DNA of 41,276 nucleotides from an uncultured Clostridia bacterium (GTDB lineage: Bacteria > Bacillota > Clostridia > Oscillospirales > Acutalibacteraceae), in assembly GCA_945948515.1 (NCBI GenBank), contig CAMFBH010000016.1:1-41276 (forward strand). The letters are read 5' to 3'. The notes beneath the pieces are model-generated. The model saw nothing but the letters and a program-made list of their open reading frames with translations, made no database searches and was not told the DNA's origin. Shown piece by piece: positions 16,055 to 24,443 of this stretch (position 1 is its first letter; the number at the start of each line of letters is the position of its first letter). A program made the position numbers and the translations under genes.

Positions 16055-16480
16055 TTACCTTTTTCTTTTGGTTGTTCCTATTTTTATATTGTTGGAACGG
16101 TTTAAATCCTGAATTTTTTCATCGCTTCTTTTCATAAAAGTAGCCATCATATCTTCAAAGGATTTTGGAGTATTATCGGTTTCACCGAAACCGCCGTTGA
16201 AGGTTTTCGGTTTAGGTCTTTTCTGCTTTGGCTTTTCATCATTTTCCGAAGCCTGCTTTGAAGAAAGAGCAATTTTGCTTTTGCCTTCAACAGAAAGAAC
16301 TTTAACCTTCAGCTTATCTCCAACATTTACAAATTCATTAATATCCTTAACATAGCCGTTGGTCAGCTCTGAAATATGTATCATTCCGGAATTTCCTTCG
16401 GGCAAGGATACAAACACACCGTACGATGCAATCTTTGTTACAATTCCTTCATAGATTTGACCGACCTCTATTTTTGACAT
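16055..16480 (-). CDS. S1 RNA-binding domain protein (YabR-like)
   Basis: A single S1 (OB-fold) RNA-binding domain occupies residues 1-72, opening IEVGQIYEGIVTKIASYGVFVSL and containing GMIHISEL and VKVLSVE. The remaining half is charged and probably disordered, with KPKQKRPKPK and a very basic C terminus ending TTKRKR. The 141-residue size and position straight after divIC match B. subtilis yabR. Such proteins associate with ribosomes or RNA, but their role is poorly defined. It is 38 bases downstream of divIC and is the last gene of the mazG-to-S1 cluster before the hairpin. Confidence 0.88.
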   Translation of the reverse strand: MSKIEVGQIYEGIVTKIASYGVFVSLPEGNSGMIHISELTNGYVKDINEFVNVGDKLKVKVLSVEGKSKIALSSKQASENDEKPKQKRPKPKTFNGGFGETDNTPKSFEDMMATFMKRSDEKIQDLNRSNNIKIGTTKRKR

Positions 16481-16518
16481 TCCCGAGAATTACCCCCATT
16501 AAAAGTTTAAAATTAGAA

Positions 16519-16845
16519 TTACTTACAGGAAGACACATCGTAAAAAACAATTTCATTGCTTTTTACATAACCTTTTTCACGGGCTTTTTTTTCGATATAA
16601 GCATCCTGGTTATCAGATTTAAGCTGAGCTTCAAGCTGTTTATTAACATTTATCTGCTCAGAAAGCTGCATTTCATAATCTGCCTTTTGCTTTTCAAGAC
16701 GGCTTAGATTTGCACTTTGTGAAATGAGAATACCTGCTGAAAAAAGAGAAACTACAACTATCGGAATTACAAAAAAATACTTTTTGAAAAGAAACTTGCT
16801 CTGCGAGGTTACTGATTTTGATTTTTTAACATTCTTATTTTTCAA
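16519..16845 (-). CDS. divIC: Septum formation initiator protein DivIC/FtsB family
   Basis: DivIC is a bitopic membrane protein that forms a complex with FtsL and DivIB at the division site and is needed to activate septal wall synthesis. The 108-residue product has a basic cytoplasmic N terminus (1-25), one membrane segment (about 27-45), and an extracytoplasmic coiled coil (about 47-88, rich in Leu, Glu, Gln and Lys), followed by ARKEGYVKSNEIVF-like residues (seen as AREKGYVKSNEIVF) conserved in this family. It overlaps the end of yabQ by 11 bases. The yabP-yabQ-divIC-S1 order is the same as in B. subtilis. Confidence 0.9.
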   Translation of the reverse strand: MKNKNVKKSKSVTSQSKFLFKKYFFVIPIVVVSLFSAGILISQSANLSRLEKQKADYEMQLSEQINVNKQLEAQLKSDNQDAYIEKKAREKGYVKSNEIVFYDVSSCK

Positions 16846-17287
16846 CTTTACCTGCAGTCCTTTTAAATTTAATTTTTAGGAATAACTTCCTTTTAGATTC
16901 ATTTTTATTATATAATATACTATATACATTGTGCAAGTAATTTTTAAAAATTTTTTTAAACTTTTGTAACTTTTTTAGTAAAAAAGCAAAAAAACAGTGA
17001 ATTTTTGATGAAAAATAGGTTTCAAGCCGCTTAGTAAGTATGCCAATTGAATAAAAATATAACAAAAATGAAATAAACTCAGCAATAAAAGATGCCGTTC
17101 TGTAAATTCCGTTGTTATAAGAAGTGAAGAAACAGAAATTAACCAGACCGCAAATTGACCATGCCAAAATATCAAATATCAAAGTTGCCACTCTGCTCTT
17201 AATTATGTAAATTAAAAATCTGAAACAATCAAAAACAACAGCGCAGATAACTCCGCAAATAAAAAACGGAACAAGTAAATCAAGCAT
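16835..17287 (-). CDS. yabQ: Spore cortex biosynthesis protein YabQ
   Basis: YabQ is an integral membrane protein made in the mother cell under SigmaE and needed for spore cortex formation in B. subtilis. The 150-residue product has about four hydrophobic segments in its first 100 residues and a Lys/Phe-rich cytoplasmic tail; FDCFRFLIYIIKS and the Trp-containing second helix are typical. I use ATG 17287 rather than the GTG seven codons earlier (17308) because GGAAGG lies seven bases before it. The start overlaps the end of yabP by eight bases. The yabP-yabQ pair strongly suggests an endospore-forming lineage. Confidence 0.88.
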   Translation of the reverse strand: MLDLLVPFFICGVICAVVFDCFRFLIYIIKSRVATLIFDILAWSICGLVNFCFFTSYNNGIYRTASFIAEFISFLLYFYSIGILTKRLETYFSSKIHCFFAFLLKKLQKFKKIFKNYLHNVYSILYNKNESKRKLFLKIKFKRTAGKVEK

Positions 17288-17561
17288 TAAAAATCCTTCC
17301 GAAAACACCTTTTTTTAATAGTTTTTCTTCACTGTAAATAAAAGCAATTATCCGCCCTTTAATACTTAATTCAGAAGTTTCAAGGCTTAAATTCTCTATA
17401 TGAAGATTTTCGCCTTTTATTGACAGTTCACCCCAATCGGTAGAAGCAATAATTTCACTTTCATTGAACGAATCAACATCGGTTACACCGCTGATTGTAA
17501 TTCTCTCACGATTTATACATGTTAACTCATGTTCTCTTTTTTCAATATCCTGCGTTTTCAT
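17280..17561 (-). CDS. yabP: Sporulation protein YabP
   Basis: YabP is a small soluble protein of the YabP/YqfC family, required for spore coat and cortex assembly in Bacillus. The 93-residue product shows the family core RERITISGVTDVDSFNESEI, here cited as ITISGV and VDSFNE, plus the later ELSIKG repeats typical of its beta-rich fold. I start at ATG 17561, which has GGAGGTG five bases upstream; a TTG five codons earlier would overlap that site. The Shine-Dalgarno lies in one arm of a hairpin (17567-17603). The gene is 51 bases downstream of rqcP. Confidence 0.9.
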   Translation of the reverse strand: MKTQDIEKREHELTCINRERITISGVTDVDSFNESEIIASTDWGELSIKGENLHIENLSLETSELSIKGRIIAFIYSEEKLLKKGVFGRIFNA

Positions 17562-17566
17562 AAAAA

Positions 17567-17603
17567 GCACCTCCAAGAAATTTTATGCATTTCCCGGAGG
17601 CTT
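17567..17603 (-). promoter_or_regulatory. Hairpin sequestering the yabP ribosome binding site
   Basis: On the minus strand AAGCCTCC (17603-17596) can pair with GGAGGTGCTT (17574-17567 region) with a two-base bulge. The second arm is the yabP Shine-Dalgarno, followed by five T residues and the ATG. It could lower translation of yabP or act as a weak terminator. Confidence 0.45.
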
Positions 17604-17612
17604 AATTACAAA

Positions 17613-17852
17613 TTATAGTGTTTTATACATTGAAGATGCGTCCTGAGCAGTAACATGTTCCAGAATTTCAACGACCTGAAATTTTTTTTGCGAATTGCCC
17701 ATGGAAACGGTTATAATATCATCCACCTTAACATCATATGATGCTCTGGCGATTTTTCCGTTAACCTCTACCCTGCCGGCATCACAAGCCTCATTTGCAA
17801 CAGTACGCCTTTTAATAATTCTTGAAACTTTTAAAAATTTATCTAATCTCAT
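17613..17852 (-). CDS. rqcP: S4-domain RNA-binding protein RqcP (YabO)
   Basis: RqcP binds stalled 50S subunits with RqcH and stabilises the P-site tRNA during C-terminal alanine tailing in bacterial ribosome-associated quality control. The 79-residue protein is nearly all S4 domain, starting MRLDKFLKVSRIIKRR and containing GRVEVNGKIAR and VDDIITVSMG; length and start match B. subtilis YabO. Unusually, no Shine-Dalgarno precedes the ATG: the 15 bases upstream are the T run of the hup terminator-like hairpin. It lies between hup and yabP as in related genomes. Confidence 0.92.
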   Translation of the reverse strand: MRLDKFLKVSRIIKRRTVANEACDAGRVEVNGKIARASYDVKVDDIITVSMGNSQKKFQVVEILEHVTAQDASSMYKTL

Positions 17853-17858
17853 AAATTC

Positions 17859-17884
17859 AAAAAAGGCATCATAAAGATGCCTTT
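17859..17884 (-). terminator. Terminator-like hairpin between hup and rqcP
   Basis: A 9-base-pair stem (17862-17870 with 17876-17884) with a 5-base loop is followed on the minus strand by six T. It starts eight bases after the hup stop and ends six bases before rqcP, so rqcP expression would depend on read-through or on RNA processing. Confidence 0.8.
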
Positions 17885-17891
17885 AAAATAC

Positions 17892-18164
17892 TTATTTTAC
17901 TGCGTCTTTAAGAGCTTTACCTGCTTTGAAAGAAGGAGCTTTTGATGCAGGGATTTCAATCTTCTCTTTTGTGCGGGGATTAAGACCTGTGCGAGCTGCA
18001 CGCTCTTTAACATCGAAAGTACCGAAGCCAACAAGTGCAACCTTATCGCCGTCAGCAAGGGCAGCTGTGATTGAATCAAAAACTGCTGATACTGCTGCTT
18101 CTGCATCCTTCTTTGAGATTTCTGCTTTTGTAGCAACTGCTGCTACGAGATCTGCTTTGTTCAT
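17892..18164 (-). CDS. hup: HU family nucleoid DNA-binding protein
   Basis: HU is the abundant dimeric protein that bends and compacts DNA. The 90-residue product starts [11 protein letters not shown] and shows the DNA-binding arm signature [18 protein letters not shown] (split here: GFGTF and [12 protein letters not shown]), then [18 protein letters not shown] at the end, all standard for HU-beta-like proteins. GGAGGAA precedes the ATG. It is 23 bases downstream of mazG, the conserved Clostridia order, and is followed by a terminator-like hairpin that would let it be made at higher level than the genes behind it. Confidence 0.97.
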   Translation of the reverse strand: MNKADLVAAVATKAEISKKDAEAAVSAVFDSITAALADGDKVALVGFGTFDVKERAARTGLNPRTKEKIEIPASKAPSFKAGKALKDAVK

Positions 18165-18187
18165 TTTTAAATTCCTCCGTTTAAAAA

Positions 18188-18994
18188 TTAATTAGAAAGT
18201 ATTTCTTTTGCTTTGTCCCAAAATTTATCAAGTTCGGAAATTGACATTGATTTCATATCAGCACCGGATTCTCTTGCCATTTCTTCAACAAGCTTAAACC
18301 GACTGATAAATTTATCAGTTGCAAAAGTGAGCGCTTCTTCGCTGTCGCACTTTATAAAACGGCTGATATTAACAGCCGAAAACAGCAAATCGCCAAACTC
18401 TTCTTCAATTTCTTTCTTGTTTGATTTGGCTAAAGCAATTTTCAACTCGTTAATCTCTTCGGTCAACTTTTCAAACGCACCGTCTGCACTGCTCCAATCA
18501 AATCCAACCTTAGAGGCTTTGGATTGAATCTTCTGCGCACGCATTAATGCCGGGAGTTCTCTCGGAACGCTGAGCATTGATTCAGTTTGATTTTTCTGAC
18601 CTTTTGTTTTCAATTTAATTGCATCCCAATTTAAAAGCGCTTCATCAGAATTCTCAGCTGATAAATCACCGAAAACATGGGGATGACGGATAATTAATTT
18701 TTTACATATTCCGTCTGCAACATCATTGAAATTAAAGCTACCTTTTTCTGCTTCCATCTGACTGTGAAGCGCAACCTGAAGAAGAATATCCCCAAGCTCT
18801 TCACAGAGAAGATTATCATCTTGCTTATTAATTGCTTCGATAACTTCATAGGTTTCTTCAATAAAATTCTTTTTTATTGAAGAATGGGTTTGTTCACGGT
18901 CCCAGGGGCAACCGTCAGGCTGTCTCAGAAGAGAAACGATTTCAATTAAATCATTAATATCGTAGCATTCTTTTCTTTCAAACTTTACTGACAT
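18188..18994 (-). CDS. mazG: Nucleoside triphosphate pyrophosphohydrolase MazG
   Basis: MazG hydrolyses NTPs or dNTPs to the monophosphate and pyrophosphate, cleaning nucleotide pools. The 268-residue product has two MazG modules. The first carries [10 protein letters not shown] and [10 protein letters not shown], and the second [18 protein letters not shown]; these give the E-x2-E plus E-x2-D metal sites. [15 protein letters not shown] near the start is also diagnostic. The B. subtilis homologue YabN has an extra N-terminal SAM-dependent methyltransferase domain, which is absent here; the length equals E. coli MazG. AGGAGG precedes the ATG, and a promoter lies just upstream. It heads the hup-rqcP-yabPQ-divIC cluster. 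Confidence 0.96.
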   Translation of the reverse strand: MSVKFERKECYDINDLIEIVSLLRQPDGCPWDREQTHSSIKKNFIEETYEVIEAINKQDDNLLCEELGDILLQVALHSQMEAEKGSFNFNDVADGICKKLIIRHPHVFGDLSAENSDEALLNWDAIKLKTKGQKNQTESMLSVPRELPALMRAQKIQSKASKVGFDWSSADGAFEKLTEEINELKIALAKSNKKEIEEEFGDLLFSAVNISRFIKCDSEEALTFATDKFISRFKLVEEMARESGADMKSMSISELDKFWDKAKEILSN

Positions 18995-19029
18995 TTTGCC
19001 TCCTGCATTTGATTAACTTGTTATCTTAG

Positions 19030-19058
19030 ATAATACTATATTTTTTCCCTAAAATCAA
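19030..19058 (-). promoter_or_regulatory. Promoter for the mazG-hup cluster
   Basis: On the minus strand TTGATT (19058-19053) and TATTAT (19035-19030) are spaced by 17 bases, about 36 bases upstream of mazG. The rest of 18995-19155 shows no further gene or structure that I can support. Confidence 0.68.
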
Positions 19059-19155
19059 GTGTTTAAGCCGTTTTTTAGCTGTAAAACCCCCTTCAAAAGA
19101 TTACAAATTGAATACAAATCAAACAATAATAGACAAAAGCCTTAAAACAGACTAT

Positions 19156-19189
19156 AAAAAAACGGAACATCAAAATTTGATGTTCCGTT
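19156..19189 (-). terminator. Terminator after the small acidic protein gene
   Basis: A stem of about 12 base pairs (from 19161 and ending at 19189) with a short AT loop is followed on the minus strand by seven T (complement of 19162-19156). It lies 19 bases after the stop of the gene at 19209. Confidence 0.85.
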
Positions 19190-19208
19190 AAAAAATAGCA
19201 ATATTTTA

Positions 19209-19613
19209 TTATTCATCAGATGAAATTATTTCAATTTCGTCATCGGAAACAACCTCTACAACCTCATTTGAAGTTTTTGAAGAATTGATTTCATCATTGA
19301 TAACAGATAATTTGAATTTAAGTGCCTTGATGCTTTCTACTGCTCTTTCAATTTCATCATCATCAACGCTTTCGCCGTCAATAACACTGTATTGAAGCTT
19401 GCCGAGATTTTCATAGGCGGTGCTGAGCTTGCTTTTTACATCAAGAGCTTCTATTTTCTTTTTAGAAAGCTCAAGCTTCTCAAGACTTTTTTTGCTGACG
19501 GTTTCCGCAACCTTTCTCGTTTTGAGAAGCATTTCGTCAAAGTCTTCAAACTTAGCATTGTTAAATGCATTATCAAGACCGGAAAACATATTTTCAAATT
19601 TATTTTTGCTCAT
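19209..19613 (-). CDS. Small acidic helical protein of unknown function
   Basis: I do not recognise this 134-residue protein. It is soluble, with no membrane segment or signal peptide. Residues about 20-75 are rich in Lys, Leu, Glu and Ala with heptad-like spacing and probably form helices or a coiled coil; about 80-110 forms another helix (DDDEIERAVESIKALKFKLSV region). The last 25 residues are very acidic (EVVEVVSDDEIEIISSDE-like), a pattern often seen in surface interaction tails. AAGGAG precedes the ATG, and the gene has its own promoter and terminator, so it is a single-gene unit between hemZ and mazG. A palindrome sits in the promoter spacer. Codon use looks like its neighbours. Confidence 0.78.
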   Translation of the reverse strand: MSKNKFENMFSGLDNAFNNAKFEDFDEMLLKTRKVAETVSKKSLEKLELSKKKIEALDVKSKLSTAYENLGKLQYSVIDGESVDDDEIERAVESIKALKFKLSVINDEINSSKTSNEVVEVVSDDEIEIISSDE

Positions 19614-19681
19614 ATTGAACTCCTTCTGTTAATGAGACAGTAACTTATTTTCTGAAAAGTAAAATATATTTCAATAATTAT

Positions 19682-19709
19682 ATTATATTACAATTTGTAA
19701 AAAAGGCAA
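19682..19709 (-). promoter_or_regulatory. Promoter for the small acidic protein gene
   Basis: On the minus strand TTGCCT (19709-19704) and a perfect TATAAT (19687-19682) are spaced by 16 bases. The gene starts about 70 bases downstream. Confidence 0.7.
19688..19700. promoter_or_regulatory. Palindromic candidate operator inside the promoter spacer
   Basis: TTACAA-T-TTGTAA is a perfect 6-1-6 inverted repeat occupying the spacer between -35 and -10 of the promoter at 19682-19709. The place fits a repressor site. It is shorter than PerR or Zur boxes, and I assign no regulator. Confidence 0.35.
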
Positions 19710-19725
19710 TACAATTTGAATTTTT

Positions 19726-21174
19726 TCATACTAATATATTGTTATAGAAATCCAATATACTTTTCTTTCTATCCAAAATTTCACTGAAACGATCTATATA
19801 TTCATAAGGATATTTAAAATTATAAACTCGTTCAATATGCGTGCTGTTTGGATCCCGAAGCTTTGTAACTGCTCCGGCACCAATGGCAAAAACAGAATGA
19901 GTTTCATCCATCATATAAACATTATAACGGCAATCGAGATTATTTTTGCACCAGCCGACATTTTCAAGATTTCCTGCCGTTTTGCTTTGTCTATACATAT
20001 AATATGGCTGATAATCACAGCTTTTTAGCTTTTCATTGGAATAATCAACCATTTGATTAACTATTTCACTCTGAGCAAAGCTGAATTCATCGGCACTTTT
20101 AGCAAGCCGTGAAGCAGTTTTTAACGATAGAGTGTGAACTGTTACATTTTCGCATGAAAGCTCAACTGCGGAATCTACACTGTTTCTAAAGCTCTCAAAG
20201 CTTTCACCCGGCAATCCGGCTATCAAATCAGTGTTTATGTTATCAAACCCACATTTTCTTGCAATTTCAAAAGCATCAAGCGTCATTTTTACGGTATGCC
20301 GTCTTCCGATGTTATTAAGAATTTCATCATTAAATGTTTGGGCATTTATGCTTATTCTTGAAACACCTAATGCTTTTAGGGCTTCGAGCTTTTCTTTTGT
20401 AACCGTATCGGGTCTGCCCGCTTCAACAGTAAATTCGCTTACCGTTGAAAAATCAAAGCTGCTTTGAACCGCACAGATAATTCTATTGAGCTGCTGTGCA
20501 CTTAATGTTGTTGGAGTTCCGCCTCCGAAATAAACTGTTTCAAGCCGCAATCCAAGCTCATTAGATATTCTTGCAGTTTTTTCTATCTCCTTAACTAGCA
20601 AATCGACATATGGCTCAATTAGCTTTTTCGCCTGCTCAACACTGTGAGACACAAAAGAACAATATGAGCACCTTGAGGGGCAGAAAGGTATTGAGATATA
20701 CAGAGAAAAAGAATTATTCCGTGAAAGCGCTATTATTCTGTTTTCTCTATTCATAACTGACAATGCAAGCTCTGTTTTCTTATTTGAAACCAAGAGCTTG
20801 TCCGTAAAATACTTCTTTGCCTCTTCAATTGAACTGTCATTAACAATTCTGTGCATTAGCTTTGCAGGACGAACACCTGTTAAAACTCCCCATTGAGGAT
20901 AATAATTCAAAACTCCGCTCAAAATCCTATATATCAAAGCAGACATTTCAAGTGCGTTATCGCCATTTGGGGTTATCGGCGCACTGCCGTGCTGAGTTTT
21001 GTCAAAAAATTTTAAACTTACATTGGCGTTATTTTTCTCGATTTTAGTTTCAAGAACTATATTTTCACTCTCAATTGTTTTTTGGACAACCTTAATCTTT
21101 TCGAACGGAAAAAACACTCTGCAAAGACTTTCGGCATCGTGTGAAAAAGGGTTATTATTTAAAATTATTAGCAT
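19726..21174 (-). CDS. hemZ: Oxygen-independent coproporphyrinogen III dehydrogenase-like radical SAM protein HemZ
   Basis: HemZ is a HemN-related radical SAM protein; in B. subtilis it is linked to anaerobic coproporphyrinogen oxidation, although HemN-like proteins can also be haem chaperones. The 482-residue product has the HemZ-specific N-terminal region of about 150 residues with GVLTGVRPAKLMHR, then the radical SAM core with C165, C169 and C172 in FCPSRCSYCSF, VYFGGGTPTTLSAQQL, EFTVEAGRPDT and DLIAGLPGE. The C-terminal HemN-like region has NLDCRYNVYMMDET. It is four bases downstream of the MBL hydrolase gene and is the last gene of the his-relA run. No haem biosynthesis gene is nearby, so function in tetrapyrrole synthesis is from family knowledge only. 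Confidence 0.92.
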   Translation of the reverse strand: MLIILNNNPFSHDAESLCRVFFPFEKIKVVQKTIESENIVLETKIEKNNANVSLKFFDKTQHGSAPITPNGDNALEMSALIYRILSGVLNYYPQWGVLTGVRPAKLMHRIVNDSSIEEAKKYFTDKLLVSNKKTELALSVMNRENRIIALSRNNSFSLYISIPFCPSRCSYCSFVSHSVEQAKKLIEPYVDLLVKEIEKTARISNELGLRLETVYFGGGTPTTLSAQQLNRIICAVQSSFDFSTVSEFTVEAGRPDTVTKEKLEALKALGVSRISINAQTFNDEILNNIGRRHTVKMTLDAFEIARKCGFDNINTDLIAGLPGESFESFRNSVDSAVELSCENVTVHTLSLKTASRLAKSADEFSFAQSEIVNQMVDYSNEKLKSCDYQPYYMYRQSKTAGNLENVGWCKNNLDCRYNVYMMDETHSVFAIGAGAVTKLRDPNSTHIERVYNFKYPYEYIDRFSEILDRKKSILDFYNNILV

Positions 21175-21178
21175 AGTT

Positions 21179-21793
21179 TTACATATTCATATACTGATTG
21201 TGTTTTCTTTCGTATTCAAGAGTTGAAAAGCTCTCATGCCCCGGATACACCTTAAAATCGCCATTTAATTCACTAAGCCTTCTAAGGCTTTGAATCAACT
21301 GAGAATAGCTTCCTCCGGGAAAATCAGTTCTGCCACAGGAATTATGAAACAGAGTGTCTCCGCTGAAAAGGCAGTCCTCGGCAATATAGCAAACACCTCC
21401 GAGGGTATGACCGGGTGTTGAAATAACATTAATCTCAATATTCCCTAGCATTATTTCGCTGCCGTCTTTGACAAAAATATCCGCCTCTGTACACGAAACG
21501 CTTTCTCCGGTATAAGCGCTCAAATTTTCCCTAGAAGACAAGAGCATTTTGGAATCCTCACTGCTGATAACAACCTTTGCTCCGTATCTTTTACGAGTTT
21601 GCTCAACACCTGCAATATGGTCAAAATGGCCGTGAGTGAGCAAAATGTATTCAAGCTCTGTATCACCGATAAGGTTTAAAATCTTATCGCTGAATTCCGG
21701 ACAATCGACAAGTGCTGATTTGTTTGTGCTTTCGTCAACAATAAGATAACAGTTATTTCCAAGACTTCCGCAAACAGTATGCAAAACCTTCAT
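21179..21793 (-). CDS. MBL-fold metallohydrolase (glyoxalase II-like)
   Basis: This 204-residue protein belongs to the metallo-beta-lactamase hydrolase superfamily, in the small glyoxalase II-like group. It has the dinuclear metal motif HGHFDH (54-59), then STPGHTLGG, LFSGDTLFHNSCGRTD and a C-terminal YPGHE, which supply the remaining ligands. There is no C-terminal glyoxalase II substrate domain, so hydroxyacylglutathione is not a safe substrate; general thioester hydrolase or YqgX/YcbL-like function is possible. The start overlaps the dtd stop by one base. The relA-dtd-MBL-hemZ order is common in Clostridia. Confidence 0.9.
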   Translation of the reverse strand: MKVLHTVCGSLGNNCYLIVDESTNKSALVDCPEFSDKILNLIGDTELEYILLTHGHFDHIAGVEQTRKRYGAKVVISSEDSKMLLSSRENLSAYTGESVSCTEADIFVKDGSEIMLGNIEINVISTPGHTLGGVCYIAEDCLFSGDTLFHNSCGRTDFPGGSYSQLIQSLRRLSELNGDFKVYPGHESFSTLEYERKHNQYMNM

Positions 21794-22245
21794 TATTTCA
21801 GCTCCTTGCTGTCAAGAATAATTGTTACCGGACCGTCATTCAAAAGATTAACCGCCATATCCGCGCCGAATACTCCAGTTTTAACATCTGATATTCCGTT
21901 AACGGAAAGCTGATTACTAAAGTATTCATATAGCGGATTTGCTTCATCCGGCGGAGCGGCATTAAGAAAATTAGGTCTTCTGCCGTGCGTACAGTCCGCA
22001 CCTAGAGTAAACTGCGAAACAACAAGAATTTGACCGTTAATATCTAGACAACTCAAATTCATTTTTTCATTATCATCTTCAAAGATTCGAAGATTTGCAA
22101 TTTTTGCGGCAAGCTTATCCGCATCAGCCTTTGTGTCACCACGCATTACACCGAGAAGTACAAGAAAGCCCTGTGATATCTCTGAATATAGCTTTGACTC
22201 AATCGTCACGCTTGCATTTTTTACTCTTTGAACTACTGCAATCAT
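21793..22245 (-). CDS. dtd: D-aminoacyl-tRNA deacylase
   Basis: Dtd removes D-amino acids and glycine wrongly attached to tRNA, protecting translation. The 150-residue product has the diagnostic [18 protein letters not shown] segment (cited as SQFTL and GRRPNF) holding the catalytic threonine, and the C-terminal [11 protein letters not shown], the Gly-cis-Pro loop that gives chiral selectivity. The start [13 protein letters not shown] is typical. Both ends overlap neighbours by one base (relA stop upstream, MBL start downstream). The relA-dtd pair is widely conserved in Firmicutes. Confidence 0.97.
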   Translation of the reverse strand: MIAVVQRVKNASVTIESKLYSEISQGFLVLLGVMRGDTKADADKLAAKIANLRIFEDDNEKMNLSCLDINGQILVVSQFTLGADCTHGRRPNFLNAAPPDEANPLYEYFSNQLSVNGISDVKTGVFGADMAVNLLNDGPVTIILDSKELK

Positions 22246-24443
22246 TACTGCACGCTTCTTTCTATATGATAAACCCCCTGAACCTTATTAATCATTTTAA
22301 CAAGGTTTTCAAGATGTTCTTTACTGTTGACGGTGAGAGTCATTGTTGTTACACAGTTACCGTCGTTAATCGGACGAGCATTAAGACTGTGAATTTTAAC
22401 ATGAGCGCTTGCAAGTGTGCTCGTTATATCAAGAACAAATCCGTCTCTGTCTATTGCATAGATATTAAGAGTTGACTGAACTTCAACTTTAACATTTGAA
22501 TCCCAATGAGCGCTCAGCCATCTTTCAGGCTCCTGGCAGTTGTTCAAATCAGACGGAACATTTTTGCAATCTCTTTTATGAATAGAAAGACCATGACCCC
22601 TTGTTATAAATCCGATTATGTCATCACCGGGAATGGGATTACAGCATTTTGCCATCTTAATCAAGCAATCGTCAATTCCGTCAACAACGACACCGCCCGT
22701 GTTTTTAGATGAAGGTTTATTAATTACAAGATAATTGCTTGCATCTTCAGATTTTAACGGCTCTTTTGGTTTCCAATTTCTGTTATACTCATCTTTAATA
22801 CCGGGAATGAGCCTGTTGATAAGAATACCGCCGTATCCGATTGCGGCATAGAACTCATCTACTGATGCAAAATGCTGCCTCTCGGCAATTTTTTCAAGAA
22901 AAGCATTGTAATCGTCTGCGTTAAGCCTGATAAAGTTGCGCTTGAATTCCTGCTCAACCTGCTGTTTACCGCTTGAAATATTTTCCTCACGCCGTTCCTT
23001 TTTAAACCATGAGCGTATTTTATTTCGCGCTTCACCTGTTCTAACTATTGAAAGCCAATCACGGCTGGGTCCCTTGCCCTCCTGATTAGAAGTAAGAACC
23101 TCAACAATTTGACCTGTTTTCAGCTTATAATCAAGCGGAACTATTCTTCCGTCAACCTTTGCACCGGTCATTTTGTTTCCAACTGCCGAATGAATTGCAT
23201 AGGCAAAATCAATAACGGTTGCACCGTTGGGAAGAGATTTAACATCACCCTTTGGAGTAAATACATAAATCTCTTCAACCGAAAGGTCGCCTTTTATAGT
23301 TCTAACCATATCCTCGGCGGTATCTGATTCCTCTCCGGTTTCAAGAACTCTTCTAATCCATTCGAGGCGCTCATTCATTTTAGCTTTCTTGTCCTTAGTA
23401 CTTCCGGACAGCTTATATTTCCAATGAGCCGCGATACCGTATTCAGCAGTTTGATGCATTTCTACGGTTCTGATTTGGATTTCAAAAGGCACACCGTTTT
23501 TCAAAACCGTTGTATGAAGCGACTGATACATATTCGGCTTTGGTGTTGAGATATAATCCTTAAATCTTCCCGGAAGCGGAGTGAACATATCGTGTACAAC
23601 ACCGAGCGCGTTATAGCAATCAATCATTGAATCAACAATAATTCTGACCGCGTAAATATCATAAATTTCCTCAAAAGCCTTTCCTTTGATATACACCTTT
23701 CTGAAAATTCCGTGAACCGATTTTACACGCGAAGATATAATAACCGTTTTCATTACACCTTCAAGCTTTTCTCTAATCTGATTTTCAATTTCAGAAAGAA
23801 ATTTTTTACCCTCTTCCTCTTTAAGCTGAAGAGAATTCTCTATTTCTTTATACGCTATCGGATCAAGATAATATATTGACAGATCCTCAAGCTCCTCTTT
23901 TACAGCTCTGATACCTAAACGGTGAGCAATTGGGGCATAAATCTCCAATGTTTCAAGGCTTTTTTCTCTTTGCTTATATTCAGGCCAAAACATGGCAGTT
24001 CTCATGTTATGAAGGCGGTCTGCAAGCTTAATGATTATTACACGAACATCTTCATTCATTGCAATAAACATTTTTCTTATATTCTCAGCCTGAACCTCTT
24101 CCCTTGTTGTTAGCGGAATTTGACCGAGCTTTGTTACGCCGTCAACAAGAAGCGCAACATCCTCGCCGAAATTCTCGGATATAAACTTAATATCATACTC
24201 CGTATCCTCAACAACATCGTGAAGAAGCGCACCGATAATACATTCGTTATCCATTCCGAGCTGAAAAAGAATTTTTGCAACTGCAACGGGATGCATAATA
24301 TACGGCTCACCGGAACGGCGAAACTGACCGTTATGTGCATTGCGAGCCAATTCATAAGCTTTTTTAATTTTTTCATTATCGTACTGACCGTTCTCTTCAA
24401 CAGCTTTTATAAATTCTGAAAATCCGTCATTATAATCACTCAT
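22245..24443 (-). CDS. relA: Bifunctional (p)ppGpp synthetase/hydrolase (Rel/RelA/SpoT)
   Basis: Rel makes and degrades the alarmone (p)ppGpp on amino acid starvation. The 732-residue product is full length. The HD hydrolase domain shows [16 protein letters not shown] (34-51 region) and LLHDVVEDT (73-81), so hydrolase residues are present. The synthetase has [43 protein letters not shown] and [14 protein letters not shown] follows ([27 protein letters not shown]), then the zinc-finger/helical part with CCNPIPGD and a C-terminal ACT domain. AAGGAGG precedes ATG 24443, which overlaps the recJ end by eight bases. Here it lies downstream of histidine genes in what looks like one transcription unit. 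Confidence 0.97.
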   Translation of the reverse strand: MSDYNDGFSEFIKAVEENGQYDNEKIKKAYELARNAHNGQFRRSGEPYIMHPVAVAKILFQLGMDNECIIGALLHDVVEDTEYDIKFISENFGEDVALLVDGVTKLGQIPLTTREEVQAENIRKMFIAMNEDVRVIIIKLADRLHNMRTAMFWPEYKQREKSLETLEIYAPIAHRLGIRAVKEELEDLSIYYLDPIAYKEIENSLQLKEEEGKKFLSEIENQIREKLEGVMKTVIISSRVKSVHGIFRKVYIKGKAFEEIYDIYAVRIIVDSMIDCYNALGVVHDMFTPLPGRFKDYISTPKPNMYQSLHTTVLKNGVPFEIQIRTVEMHQTAEYGIAAHWKYKLSGSTKDKKAKMNERLEWIRRVLETGEESDTAEDMVRTIKGDLSVEEIYVFTPKGDVKSLPNGATVIDFAYAIHSAVGNKMTGAKVDGRIVPLDYKLKTGQIVEVLTSNQEGKGPSRDWLSIVRTGEARNKIRSWFKKERREENISSGKQQVEQEFKRNFIRLNADDYNAFLEKIAERQHFASVDEFYAAIGYGGILINRLIPGIKDEYNRNWKPKEPLKSEDASNYLVINKPSSKNTGGVVVDGIDDCLIKMAKCCNPIPGDDIIGFITRGHGLSIHKRDCKNVPSDLNNCQEPERWLSAHWDSNVKVEVQSTLNIYAIDRDGFVLDITSTLASAHVKIHSLNARPINDGNCVTTMTLTVNSKEHLENLVKMINKVQGVYHIERSVQ

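Noticed and set aside
19014-19155. Small RNA or short gene between mazG and the acidic protein gene
   Set aside because: Only a promoter for mazG and the terminator of the neighbour are visible; no conserved structure or open frame with a ribosome site.
19688-19700. PerR/Fur-type box
   Set aside because: The repeat is 6-1-6 and lacks the full 7-1-7 TTATAAT-like halves, so I keep it only as an unassigned palindrome.
22095-22475. Plus-strand 126-residue frame over dtd and relA
   Set aside because: It is antisense to two strongly conserved genes and has no supporting start or domain.
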